From: CAZGYE01 sp964530165
GTDB taxonomy: Bacteria; Planctomycetota; Planctomycetia; Planctomycetales; Planctomycetaceae
Assembly (NCBI GenBank): GCA_964530165.1
Contig: CAZGYE010000003.1
Span: 1-57,169, forward strand
Length of the DNA stretch: 57,169 nt
Direction of reading: 5' to 3'
Under the pieces are notes generated by a model that was not told the DNA's origin, ran no database searches, and saw only the letters and a list, made by a program, of their open reading frames with translations. Shown in pieces: positions 1 to 8,249 of this stretch; within the stretch, counting starts at the first letter, position 1, and every line of letters begins with the position of its first letter. Both the position numbers and the translations under genes were made by a program.

Positions 1-264
1 CCAAAAAACACCTCGCCCCCTTGACAAGCAACGGGCTTTCATAGAAGCCACCCATTATGTTAAGCCAAACTGACCCACTGCCCTTTTGCGGCGAATCTTG
101 CGTAGCGGCCGCCGGCTGTCTATGCTTGACGGAGAGTGGTTTCATCGGCTACAGAAGTCACTTCACCGGTTGATCTGCGCGGGCCGCCTGGATGAGATGG
201 AAGGTCCGGTTCCTCTCGGAGTCCGTTTCCACCAGCGGCGATGTTTTGCAACGGAAGTAGCGTC
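1..264. other. Left-edge leader region without a supported gene
   Basis: No convincing coding sequence is seen before the TPR gene. A 60-codon open frame at 86-268 has no recognisable protein character and overlaps the chosen start, so it is left out. A TTGACA hexamer at 21-26 could be a -35 box, but no good -10 element lies 16-18 bases downstream, so a promoter here is only a possibility. The leader is GC-rich and shows no clear repeat. Confidence 0.4.
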
Positions 265-3200
265 ATGAAGTTTCGCTGGTCGTGCGTGGTCATCTTGGGC
301 GTGGCCCTGTTCGGGACGTCGACAGGTCGGTCCGCAGAGCCGTACATTCCGTTTCTCCAGGGATTGCGGAACCGGGGCTATTACGATTACGCCTTGGATT
401 ACATCACGCAGATCGAAAACGACGCCGGCTTGCCGCCGGATGTCCGGAAAGTGCTCCCTTACGAGAAGGCCATCACCCTGCTTGCCAGCTCCAGAACGTT
501 GCGGAACCCCGAGGCGCAGAACAAACAGCTCGATCAGGCATTGGTCTTTCTGGCTCAGTTTGCCAAAGCGAATCCCGGCCATCCGCTCTCCGGGCAGGCC
601 GATTCCGAGCGGGGGAAAATCCTGCTCGGCAAGGGCCGCGTGGAAGTGTGGCAGTCGAAGTCGCCGGACAATCAAAACCAGAAGGCCGAGCACCAGCAAA
701 AGGCCCGCGATTTCATCAAGCAGGCCCGCGCCATTTTTCAAGCGGCACACGACAAGCACAAAACCGCGTATGGCAAATTCGACACATTCATCCCGGAGAC
801 GGAAAAGGAACTTTACGCGGCCCGCGCCAAAGCCGAGGTCCATTACATCCGTGCGCAGCTCGATTTGGCTCTGTGCACCTACGAAAGGGCGCAGACTTAC
901 GACGCCACGGCACTGGAGTACAAGGAGATCCTCGACGATGCGTCTAGGGAGTTTTCTGAGATTAACAAAAACTACCGCAGCATGGTCGGCGGTTTGTACG
1001 CTCGATTGTGGCAGGGAAAATGCTTCGAGGAGCAGGACGACTTAAACAAAGCGCTGGGCATTTACAACGAGCTGCTCGGTCATCCGGGCAAGTCGCCGGC
1101 CATGCAGAGGCTGCAGGACCAAGCGCGGCAGTTTCGCCTGATCTGTCTGAACCACGACGACCGCAAGGATTACGAGCTGGTCATTCAGGAAGCGAACAAA
1201 TGGCTGGTTGATCGGAAAAGCAAGTCGCGCACGACTGTCGGGCTGGGCATTCAATGGGAATTGGCGCGGGCCCAGGAAAGCATGGGCCTGACGCGCACAC
1301 TGCCCGAAGCCGACCGCACGCGGTACTTGCGTCTGGCGCTGAAGACGGCCAAAAACATCAACCGCTACCCCGGGCAGTACAAGGAAGTGTCGACCGTCAT
1401 GGTGCGTCGCTTACAGGTCGCCATTCGCGGGGATGAGGGCGGTGATCCGGAAGATTTCGACACCGCTTATCAGCTCGCTCGCAACTTGGTCAAGTCCATC
1501 GCAGGCCTGCAGGAGAAAGTTCAGAAGGCGACCGATCCCAAAGAAAAGGTCAAGGCCCAACAGGTTCTGAAACTTCATCTCGATGAAACGGCCCGCATGC
1601 TGCGTCTGACGCTGACGCTCGTCGATGACAGCATCGAGGTCAGTCCCGTCAACCAGACGCGTTACCTGCTCGCCTATGTCTACTACCTGACCCGCCGGAG
1701 CTACGAGTCGGCCATTCTTGGCGAATTCGTCGGCCGGCACGCTCTTAAGGAGGATTCGCAGACGGCTTCGGACGCCGCTTATCTGGCGATGGCGGCATGG
1801 GTGCAGGCATACAATGATGCGCCCAAGGATCGCCGAGACGTCGAGATGAACATGATGGCCCGCGTTTGCAGCCTGATCACCTCGAAATGGCCCCAAAGCG
1901 ATCGGGCCAACGACGCCCGCATGACGCTCGGGCGAATCTATTCGCAGCGTAATCAGCCGGCCGAAGCGGCCGCGATCTACACCGAAATCCCGGAGACGTC
2001 GGACCAATTCGCCGAGGCTCAGTTGGCGGCCGGCCAGGCCTACTGGAGCGCCTACCTGGAAGTGGCCCTGCTGCCTGACGACCAGAGACCGTCCGCCAAA
2101 GTGTTGCAAGAGTGGCAAGAGGCCTCGCAGAAACACCTGAGGACCGGCATCGAAAAGGAGCAAGCGAAAGTGCCCGAAGGAGGCTCGCCGCCCGACGGGT
2201 TGATCGCCGCCAAGGTTTCGTTGGCTCAAATCTTGGTCAACAACGGAAAGGAGAAAGACGCCATCGCGGAACTCATCGGCGGGCCGCACCCGGTCACAAA
2301 AGCCATTGCGGTCGAGGAGTCGGCGGCTCGGCCGGCCAAGGGCGTCAAGAGCAAGGAGTTCGCCGCCCTGGTCTATCAGTTGTTGCTGCGGTCTTACGTC
2401 GGCACCCGGCAGATCGACGAAGCACTCGAGGCGATGAACAAGCTGGAGGAAATCGGCAAGGAAGACAACACGGCTATCTACGTACAACTGGGCCGTGAGC
2501 TGGAGAAAGAGTTGAAACGCAGCCAGCCGGATCGGAAGGCGGAGGTCCGCAAGGCGTTCGAAGCGTTCCTCGGCGAGTTGTTCAAACGGAGGGGCCAGAC
2601 CTACAGTTCGCTGATCTGGATTGCCGAGACCTACTACAGCCTCGGCGTCGGGATGGGCGAGGCCAAGGCTGAGGCCGAACCTTATTTCCAAAAGGCCGCC
2701 GAAACCTACCAGTCCATCCTCGATTTGGACAAGGAAAAGAAACCCAGTGCGGAGAAGCTGATCGGCGTGAGATTGCGGCTGGTGAACTGCAAGCGGCGAC
2801 AAAGCGATTTCTCCGGGGCCTTCGACATTGTCGAAGGCATTCTGAAGCAGAAGCCGCGGGCCCTCGACGCCCAGTTCGAGGCAGCCGATGTTCTGCAAGA
2901 CTGGGGCGCCAGCTCAGAGAGCCCCTCGCCTGGGAAGCTGCTGGACGCGATCAACGGCGTGAAAGAGGCGGGCGTGTGGGGCTGGGGCCAACTGGCCATG
3001 CGGCTCGGGCGGGCCATGAGCGGGCCGGCGCCGAACCCGGATTTTCGGAAGAGGTTTCTCGAAGCCCGCTACAACGCTTCCTGGTGTCGGTGGAAGTTTG
3101 CATTGTCGCAGGCCGGCGCAAAGCAGAAAAAGGGGTTGGAAGCGGCCCAAATCGAGATCGAGTCGTTTGCCTTAGTCGGAGGCGAAATCGATGACGAGTG

Positions 3201-3714
3201 GTGGGGCAAGTTCGACAGCCTGTATCAGTTGGTCCAGAGGGACCTGGGCATTGCGCCGCAGAAGAAACTCCAGCGGCCCAAGAGATTCGTGACCGAGCCG
3301 GCCGAGAAGGTTGCGAAGCGGCCGGATGACAACGACGGTGCAGCCAGCGCCAAGATATCGACCACCAGCCCGGTCGTTCAATCGCAATCTCAGCAAAGCG
3401 GTTCGAATAGCATGCTGGTGTTGGTGGCGGTTCTGCTGGCCGGGGGCGGGGCGGTCGGGTTCATTTTCTGGATGGGCAAATCGAAACCGAAACGCCGCGT
3501 CATGTACGCCGATGATGCACCGGTGCTCTCGTTGGGACCGAAACGCCGGCCCAAGACGAAGGCGAAAGCCGGCAAACCGAAAACGGTCGCGGCCAAGTCT
3601 GGCGGTGAGCTGAGAACGGAATCCAAGGCAGTGAAGAAAAAGCCCCTCAAGCGAAAACCGGGCGAGGGCCCCCCGAAGAAAAAACGTCCGTCGCGTCCAA
3701 AACCGACAGAGTAG
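265..3714 (+). CDS. Large secreted/membrane-anchored TPR protein
   Basis: A 1149-residue protein starting at the ATG at 265, with a GGAAG ribosome site eight bases upstream; this start puts a signal peptide (MKFRWSCVVILGVALFGTST) at the N-terminus, whereas the upstream in-frame ATG at 241 would bury it. The body is alpha-helical with many tetratricopeptide-like units, for example around residues 200-330 and 540-620. A single membrane segment (SMLVLVAVLLAGGGAVGFIF) lies near residues 1050-1070, followed by a Lys/Pro-rich basic tail of about 75 residues. That gives a periplasmic TPR scaffold with a cytoplasmic basic tail. It is first in a run with a second TPR protein, ExbB and two ExbD proteins, so it probably works as a partner of that energy-transducing complex. 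The substrate is unknown. The TPR class is confident; the role is inferred from neighbours. Confidence 0.85.
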   Translation: MKFRWSCVVILGVALFGTSTGRSAEPYIPFLQGLRNRGYYDYALDYITQIENDAGLPPDVRKVLPYEKAITLLASSRTLRNPEAQNKQLDQALVFLAQFAKANPGHPLSGQADSERGKILLGKGRVEVWQSKSPDNQNQKAEHQQKARDFIKQARAIFQAAHDKHKTAYGKFDTFIPETEKELYAARAKAEVHYIRAQLDLALCTYERAQTYDATALEYKEILDDASREFSEINKNYRSMVGGLYARLWQGKCFEEQDDLNKALGIYNELLGHPGKSPAMQRLQDQARQFRLICLNHDDRKDYELVIQEANKWLVDRKSKSRTTVGLGIQWELARAQESMGLTRTLPEADRTRYLRLALKTAKNINRYPGQYKEVSTVMVRRLQVAIRGDEGGDPEDFDTAYQLARNLVKSIAGLQEKVQKATDPKEKVKAQQVLKLHLDETARMLRLTLTLVDDSIEVSPVNQTRYLLAYVYYLTRRSYESAILGEFVGRHALKEDSQTASDAAYLAMAAWVQAYNDAPKDRRDVEMNMMARVCSLITSKWPQSDRANDARMTLGRIYSQRNQPAEAAAIYTEIPETSDQFAEAQLAAGQAYWSAYLEVALLPDDQRPSAKVLQEWQEASQKHLRTGIEKEQAKVPEGGSPPDGLIAAKVSLAQILVNNGKEKDAIAELIGGPHPVTKAIAVEESAARPAKGVKSKEFAALVYQLLLRSYVGTRQIDEALEAMNKLEEIGKEDNTAIYVQLGRELEKELKRSQPDRKAEVRKAFEAFLGELFKRRGQTYSSLIWIAETYYSLGVGMGEAKAEAEPYFQKAAETYQSILDLDKEKKPSAEKLIGVRLRLVNCKRRQSDFSGAFDIVEGILKQKPRALDAQFEAADVLQDWGASSESPSPGKLLDAINGVKEAGVWGWGQLAMRLGRAMSGPAPNPDFRKRFLEARYNASWCRWKFALSQAGAKQKKGLEAAQIEIESFALVGGEIDDEWWGKFDSLYQLVQRDLGIAPQKKLQRPKRFVTEPAEKVAKRPDDNDGAASAKISTTSPVVQSQSQQSGSNSMLVLVAVLLAGGGAVGFIFWMGKSKPKRRVMYADDAPVLSLGPKRRPKTKAKAGKPKTVAAKSGGELRTESKAVKKKPLKRKPGEGPPKKKRPSRPKPTE

Positions 3715-3793
3715 GAGCATTCCGAGATCTGTGACAGCCAATCCGGTTTCTCCCAAGGAACCGGGTTCCTCAAACCGCAGGAGTTGACGAAGC

Positions 3794-4858
3794 ATGATGA
3801 GACGATTTGTAGTCATCCTGGTCGGGATTATTTTGGCCGGCGTTTCGGCCGATCGGTCCTTGGCGGTCGATGTCGTGACGCGCAGGAGCACCAAGACCCC
3901 GGCTTCGGGTGAGATCACCGACGTCAGTAAGACGGAACTGACCGTCAAGCGAGGCTCGAAGGAAGAGAAGATCCCGGCCAACGACGTCCTCCGTGTCAAG
4001 TGGGGCGGCGAACCGGCGAAACTCAACATCACTCGCACCCAGGAAGAAGGGGGACGCTTCCGCCTGGCGTTGGACGGTTACAAAGACGCATTGGCGGATG
4101 CGAGCAAACCGCAGCTCAAGGCCGACATCGAGTATTTGATCGCCCGCACGACGGCCAAAATGGCGCTGGCCGATCCAACCAAACTCGATGACGCGATCAA
4201 GAAACTCGACGCCTACCGAAACGCGCACAGCGACAGTTTTCGGCAGTACGAATTGCTGAACTACCTGGGCCAACTGTACATGGCGAAAAAGGACGTCGAG
4301 AACGCCAGAACCGCTTTCACGCAGTTAGGACAGGCGCCCTGGAACGACACCAAAATGGCCGCGCAGAACTACAACGCGAGGTTGATGTTGCTGGAAGACA
4401 ACGTCGACGGGGCCCTCAAAGCCTTCGACGCGGTCATCGGCGGCACAGCCGCCGGGGCGGGAGCGGCCGAGTTGTCCCAAAAATACGAGGCCATGCTCGG
4501 CAAAGCGACCTGCCTGACCACGCAGAAAAAGTACGGCGAAGCGGTCAAGGTCCTCGACGAGGTGATCAAACAGGCTTCGGCCCAAAACACCCGGCTTCAG
4601 GCCGAAGCATACGTCCGCCAGGGCGACTGCCTGCAGGCGCAGGGGAAGATCAAGGAAGCGGTGCTGGCTTACCTGCACGTTGACGTGCTGTTCGCCGCCG
4701 AGAAATCGCTGCATGCCGAAGCGCTGTATCACCTGGCGAAGTTGTCGATGTTGCCGGCCGTCGATCATCCAGAGCGTAGCGCCGAAGCGCGAGCCAAGCT
4801 CGAAAATGAATATCCCAACAGCGAATGGACCAAGAAACTCAAGGCGGCCGGTGAGTAG
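3794..4858 (+). CDS. Secreted TPR-repeat protein
   Basis: A 354-residue protein with an N-terminal signal peptide (MMRRFVVILVGIILAGVSAD). An AGGAG ribosome site at 3779-3783 favours the ATG at 3794; a second ATG follows at 3797. Residues about 35-70 (GEITDVSKTELTVKRGSKEE) look like a small beta domain. The rest is TPR-like helices resembling YbgF/BamD-type periplasmic TPRs (units near residues 140-175, 180-215, 235-270 and 275-310). It lies 79 bases after the large TPR gene and before exbB. In Tol/Ton-type systems a periplasmic TPR protein often accompanies the motor, which fits here. No enzymatic residues are visible. Confidence 0.82.
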   Translation: MMRRFVVILVGIILAGVSADRSLAVDVVTRRSTKTPASGEITDVSKTELTVKRGSKEEKIPANDVLRVKWGGEPAKLNITRTQEEGGRFRLALDGYKDALADASKPQLKADIEYLIARTTAKMALADPTKLDDAIKKLDAYRNAHSDSFRQYELLNYLGQLYMAKKDVENARTAFTQLGQAPWNDTKMAAQNYNARLMLLEDNVDGALKAFDAVIGGTAAGAGAAELSQKYEAMLGKATCLTTQKKYGEAVKVLDEVIKQASAQNTRLQAEAYVRQGDCLQAQGKIKEAVLAYLHVDVLFAAEKSLHAEALYHLAKLSMLPAVDHPERSAEARAKLENEYPNSEWTKKLKAAGE

Positions 4859-4888
4859 GCCAAGCCTTAATTCATCGGAGATCACGCG

Positions 4889-4970
4889 TGTAGGGTGTGG
4901 GAAACACACCTCGAAACGAACATGTAGAAGCGAAGACTTATCGTCGGTGTGTTTTACACACCCCACCTGC
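4889..4970. repeat. Dispersed palindromic repeat, GTGTG/CACAC family, copy 1
   Basis: Two inverted arms, one near 4890-4910 (GTAGGGTGTGGGAAACACAC) and one near 4945-4967 (GGTGTGTTTTACACACCCCA), flank a spacer of about 35 bases. Each arm is itself partly self-complementary. A second copy of the GGTGTGTTT...ACACACCCTACCTGCT arm lies just before trpF at 30219-30247. It sits between the TPR gene and exbB and could act on the mRNA as a processing or attenuation hairpin. Confidence 0.7.
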
Positions 4971-4997
4971 TGAGAATAGCGTTCGGGAGAAACAAAG

Positions 4998-5921
4998 ATG
5001 TTGAACGGAACTTCGTTGCAGCAGTCCAACATGCGAGGTTGGCACTGGTTGGTGTTGCTCGTTTTTGTCGCGGGAGTTGTGTCGGCCGGTTTCAGCACCG
5101 TCGGGACCTCCTCCGCCTGGGCGTACCAGGAAGAAAAACCCGCCGCGGCGCCGGCAAAGCCTGCCGCCGAACCGGCAAAGCCTGCCGCCGAACCCGCAGC
5201 AGAGCCCGCCGGTGACGGGGGCGGTGACGAGGTCAGGCCCTCCAAAAGCTTTCTGGGATGGCTGATCGAGTCCTCCGGGATCTTCGGTTTCATTCTGCTG
5301 TTGCTGTCGTTCGTCATGGTCGCGCTGATCATGATGAACGTGCTTCAGGTCCGGCGCGACAACCTGCTACCGCCCGATTTCATCGAAGCCTTCGAGCAGA
5401 AACTCGTCGGCAAAGATTACCAGGGCGCCTACGAGACGGCCAAGAGCGACGAATCGTTTGTGGCCCGCGTGCTGGCGGCCGGATTGAGCAAGCTCAATCG
5501 CGGCTACGGCGAAGCCATCGAAGGCATGCAGGAGGTCGGTGAAGACGAGAACATGCAGCTCGAACACCGGCTGAGCTACCTGGCGCTGATCGGGTCGATC
5601 GCCCCCATGCTCGGGCTGATGGGCACCGTGTACGGTATGATTATGAGCTTCGAGAAGATCGCCAACTCGCCTACGTCGCCCAAGCCGTCGGAGTTGGCCG
5701 AGGGAATTTCCACGGCGCTGTTCACGACGCTGGAAGGGCTGACTGTGGCGATTCCGGCGATGGTGGCCTACAGTATTCTGCGGAATCGGGTCGCCCGGTT
5801 CGTGCTGGAAGTGGGCATGGTCAGTGAGGGCCTGATGTCCCGCTTCTCGACAGTGGGCAAGCAGCCCCCGCCGCGAGGTGGAGCCGCCCCGGCCGCCGCC
5901 CCCGCAGCGCCGCAACCGTAA
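4998..5921 (+). CDS. exbB: MotA/TolQ/ExbB proton channel family protein
   Basis: A 307-residue protein with a GGGAGAA ribosome site upstream of the ATG at 4998. It begins with a cleavable-looking signal peptide ending near SSAWA (about residue 43), then a Pro/Ala/Glu-rich linker with repeated KPAAEPA (about 47-75). The ExbB fold follows: a first membrane helix near 85-110 (IFGFILLLLSFVMVALIMMN), a cytoplasmic domain, and the two conserved helices near 190-215 (LSYLALIGSIAPMLGLMGTV) and 235-260 (ALFTTLEGLTVAIPAMVAYS). The GLMGTV and LxxTxxGLxVAIPA signatures are those of the channel pore. A tail rich in Ala and Pro follows. It should form the proton channel with the ExbD proteins downstream. 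The signal peptide plus linker is an addition often seen in planctomycete ExbB proteins. Confidence 0.93.
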   Translation: MLNGTSLQQSNMRGWHWLVLLVFVAGVVSAGFSTVGTSSAWAYQEEKPAAAPAKPAAEPAKPAAEPAAEPAGDGGGDEVRPSKSFLGWLIESSGIFGFILLLLSFVMVALIMMNVLQVRRDNLLPPDFIEAFEQKLVGKDYQGAYETAKSDESFVARVLAAGLSKLNRGYGEAIEGMQEVGEDENMQLEHRLSYLALIGSIAPMLGLMGTVYGMIMSFEKIANSPTSPKPSELAEGISTALFTTLEGLTVAIPAMVAYSILRNRVARFVLEVGMVSEGLMSRFSTVGKQPPPRGGAAPAAAPAAPQP

Positions 5922-5931
5922 CAAGGCATCC

Positions 5932-5969
5932 AGCCGCGGGTGAATACCCGCGGGTATTCACCCGCGGCT
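5932..5969. repeat. Perfect 38-base palindrome (CCGCGGGT family, copy 1)
   Basis: The segment is a perfect palindrome with 19-base arms (AGCCGCGGGTGAATACCCG and its complement). It lies between exbB and the first exbD, 10 bases after the exbB stop. A degenerate relative lies at 41379-41416. In RNA it would form a very stable hairpin without a U-run, so it is more likely a mobile palindromic element or mRNA stabiliser/attenuator than a terminator. Confidence 0.85.
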
Positions 5970-6001
5970 AATCACCCACTGAGCAATCGAGGACAGGGAA
6001 C

Positions 6002-6466
6002 ATGAAATTTGCAAGTGTGAAGCCGGCCGTCGCCGAAATCGACATGACGCCCATGATCGACATCGTCTTTCAATTGATCGCCTTCTTCATGGTCATCACC
6101 AACTTCGAGCAAACGCAGGCCGACGAACGCGTCAAATTGCCGAAAAACGCGCTGGCCAAACCACCCGAAATCAAACGGCAGGACGAATTGGTGATCAACG
6201 TCGGCTTTTTGCGCAACAAAGAAGGTAAGAAAACCGACGAGAATCCCTATGTGTTTTACACCAGCGACAAGATCCCCGTGCTTGAGTTCGGTCCCAAGCT
6301 GAAGCAGGAGGCCCGGCTGGCTGTGGACGGACCTAAGAAAACGACCGTCGTCATCCGGGCTGACGCCGAGGTGCCCACCGGGCTGATCCAGGAGCTCATC
6401 AAGTTCTCCCAGGAAGCCGGGTTTGAAAAGTTCGCCTTAAAAGCGACGCAGAAGATCAAACAGTAA
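6002..6466 (+). CDS. exbD: ExbD/TolR family biopolymer transport protein (first copy)
   Basis: A 154-residue protein with a single N-terminal membrane helix carrying the family signature (IDMTPMIDIVFQLIAFFMVI). The Asp of MIDIVFQL near residue 20 is the proton-coupling aspartate of ExbD/TolR/MotB. The periplasmic C-terminal domain (about 45-150) ends in the typical TTVVIRADAEVPTGLIQELI segment, where the ExbD fold packs and dimerises. A purine-rich AGGGAA ribosome site lies just upstream. It follows exbB with the palindrome between them and pairs with a second, divergent exbD. The family is certain; the exported partner or substrate is unknown. Confidence 0.93.
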   Translation: MKFASVKPAVAEIDMTPMIDIVFQLIAFFMVITNFEQTQADERVKLPKNALAKPPEIKRQDELVINVGFLRNKEGKKTDENPYVFYTSDKIPVLEFGPKLKQEARLAVDGPKKTTVVIRADAEVPTGLIQELIKFSQEAGFEKFALKATQKIKQ

Positions 6467-6518
6467 GAAGGGTTGAGGGGGAAAATGCAGTGATGAGGAA
6501 ATTAGGAATCCAGTTCTC

Positions 6519-7040
6519 ATGAAGGTCAGAAACGCGGGCGGCGCAGGCGAAAAGATTGAACCGCAAATGGCGCCGATGATCGACGTCGTCTTTCAATTGC
6601 TCATCTTTTTCATGCTGACGCTGAAAATCGTCGAGCCGGAGGGCGATTTCAACATCAACATGCCCCTCGGTGCGCCGACCGAGGCAACCAACACCGACAT
6701 CATTCTGCCCGATATCAAGGTGCGCCTGAAGGCGGCCGAGGATGGTCAGCTCGCCGCGCTGGAGCTCAGCGGCCGCAACCTGGGCAACGACTTGCGGGCC
6801 TTTGACCGGCTCAACGTCGAGATCCTTAAAATCATCGGCAAGCCGGGCAATCCACTAACGAAGGACATCGAAGTCGAGATCGACGCCGACTACCACCTCC
6901 ACTACGAGTACATCATCCACGCAGTCAGCGCCTGCAGCGGCCGGCTGCAGAAGATGGAAGACGGCACAGTGGGCATCGTCCGCTACGTCGAGAAGATCAA
7001 GTTCGCCCCGCCGCGCCGACCGGCCGGCACGGGGGCGTGA
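6519..7040 (+). CDS. exbD: ExbD/TolR family biopolymer transport protein (second copy)
   Basis: A 173-residue protein with the ExbD membrane helix (MAPMIDVVFQLLIFFMLTLK), keeping the critical Asp near residue 22. The C-terminal domain differs clearly from the first copy, sharing only the fold pattern; KDIEVEIDADYHLHYEYIIH corresponds to the VVIRAD strand-helix of ExbD. Two non-identical ExbD subunits beside one ExbB is a common planctomycete arrangement and suggests a heteromeric stator. The gene ends eight bases before a palindromic repeat at 7048-7135 that separates it from the convergent xer gene. Confidence 0.92.
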   Translation: MKVRNAGGAGEKIEPQMAPMIDVVFQLLIFFMLTLKIVEPEGDFNINMPLGAPTEATNTDIILPDIKVRLKAAEDGQLAALELSGRNLGNDLRAFDRLNVEILKIIGKPGNPLTKDIEVEIDADYHLHYEYIIHAVSACSGRLQKMEDGTVGIVRYVEKIKFAPPRRPAGTGA

Positions 7041-7047
7041 TTGCTTT

Positions 7048-7135
7048 GTGGAGCAGGCTTTCCAGCCTGCTGAATTCCTGTGGCAGGATGGAAAGCCTGC
7101 TGGATTTGTATGGCAGGCTGGAAAGCCTGCCCCAC
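7048..7135. repeat. GGCAGGCT palindromic repeat, copy 1
   Basis: This 88-base element is made of forward and inverted versions of GGCAGGCTTTCCAGCCTGCC. The first arm at 7048-7070 starts GTGGAGCAGGCT, and a closing arm at 7112-7135 ends AAAGCCTGCCCCAC. Two degenerate inverted units lie between them. It exactly fills the gap between two convergent genes and may act as a two-way transcription barrier. Further copies are at 36743-36876, 40548-40605 and 43649-43826. Confidence 0.88.
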
Positions 7136-7138
7136 CAA

Positions 7139-8086
7139 TCACCCGCGCGGATGGCAGCGGGCGTGCACCGCTTTCAGCCGGCTGTACTCGATATGCGTGT
7201 AGACCTGCGTGGTCGAGATGCTGGCATGACCGAGCATCTCCTGCAGCGCCCGAATGTCGGCCCCGCCGGCCAACATGTGCGTCGCGAAACTGTGCCGGAG
7301 CGTGTGCGGACTGACCTCCCGGCTGCAGCCGATGCGGGCGGCGTACTTCTTCACCAGCTTCCACACCATGATCCGCGAGAGCTGGTTGCCCCGCCTGGTG
7401 ACGAACAGCCAGTCCGCTTCCCCCGATCTCACAAGCTCCGGCCGCTCGTGCTCGAGGTACGCTTCCAGGGCGGCTCGGGCCACGGGATTCAGCGAGACGA
7501 GACGCTCCTTGTTCCCTTTGCCGATGCAGCGGCAGAACTCTTCGTCTAGGTGTGCGTCGCGCAGCGCCAGCGCGGTGACCTCCGAGGCCCGGCAGCCGGT
7601 GGCATACAGCAATGCCAACAGCGCCCGGTCGCGCAGCGGGAAACGGTCGTCGCCGGCCGGAGCTGCCAACAGCCGGTCGACCATGTCGGGGCTGAGGATT
7701 TTCGGCAACCGCTGCCACAACTTCGGCGAGTTGAGCAGATCGACGGCGCTTTCCAACAAAACGCCCTCCAGCACCAAGTACCGGAAGAACATCTTGATGG
7801 AGACCAGATGCCGGGCGATGCTGGTGGCCGCCAACTGGCGTTCGTGCAGATGATTCAGGTAAGCGGACAGCAGTTTCAGATCGACGTCCGCGACCGACGC
7901 CGGCCCGTGGGCGCGGTACCACTCGAAGAACTGCCTCAAGTCGCAGCGGTAAGCGCGGACCGTGTTCGCCGACATGCCACATTCCGCTTCGAGGTAATGC
8001 AGGTACGGCTGCAGATGAATCACGGGATCGGCGGCCGTCACGGTCGTGAACTTCGCCCCGGCCGGTGGTCGTTTTCGCGGCGGCAT
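7139..8086 (-). CDS. xerD: Tyrosine recombinase of the XerC/XerD type
   Basis: A 315-residue protein starting at the ATG at 8086 (MPPRKRPPAGAKF); a longer frame to 8146 is encoded by low-complexity repeat DNA and is rejected. Residues about 20-110 are the SAM-like core-binding domain (YLHYLEAECGMSANTVRAYR). The catalytic domain shows the expected set: Arg in ATGCRASE, the HTLRHSFATHML box with His and Arg, His in EMLGHASIS, and the nucleophile Tyr in TTQVYTHI. Length matches XerC/XerD (about 300). A housekeeping role in chromosome dimer resolution at dif is likely, but no dif site was recognised here and an integrase-like role cannot be excluded. XerC versus XerD is not resolved. Confidence 0.9.
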   Translation of the reverse strand: MPPRKRPPAGAKFTTVTAADPVIHLQPYLHYLEAECGMSANTVRAYRCDLRQFFEWYRAHGPASVADVDLKLLSAYLNHLHERQLAATSIARHLVSIKMFFRYLVLEGVLLESAVDLLNSPKLWQRLPKILSPDMVDRLLAAPAGDDRFPLRDRALLALLYATGCRASEVTALALRDAHLDEEFCRCIGKGNKERLVSLNPVARAALEAYLEHERPELVRSGEADWLFVTRRGNQLSRIMVWKLVKKYAARIGCSREVSPHTLRHSFATHMLAGGADIRALQEMLGHASISTTQVYTHIEYSRLKAVHARCHPRG

Positions 8087-8091
8087 GATTC

Positions 8092-8249
8092 TATCAAGGC
8101 AAAAGGACAAAGGAAAAAGGCAAAAGTGAAAGCGAAGCCGGACCAAGTGGCGGTGTACACCGTTCTTGTTGGTACTTTTCCCTTTTGCCTTGAATTAGAT
8201 CGGCTTTTCTTCTTCCTTTTTCCTTCTTCCTTTTTCCTTTTTCCTTGAT
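8092..8249. repeat. Polypurine/polypyrimidine low-complexity hairpin region
   Basis: A purine-rich block of AAAGGAAAAAGGCAAAAG type (8096-8132) is followed about 50 bases later by its pyrimidine-rich counterpart made of TTCCTTTTTCC units (8176-8245). The two halves can pair into a long imperfect hairpin. Its design resembles the AAAGGCAC/CCTCTGTCC element near 47.6-48.3 kb. It fills the gap between xerD and uvrD and extends the open frame of xerD upstream artificially. Confidence 0.75.

Noticed and set aside
1411..2898. 495-codon open frame on the minus strand within the first TPR gene
   Set aside because: Antisense shadow of a well-supported TPR gene, with no recognisable domain or ribosome site.
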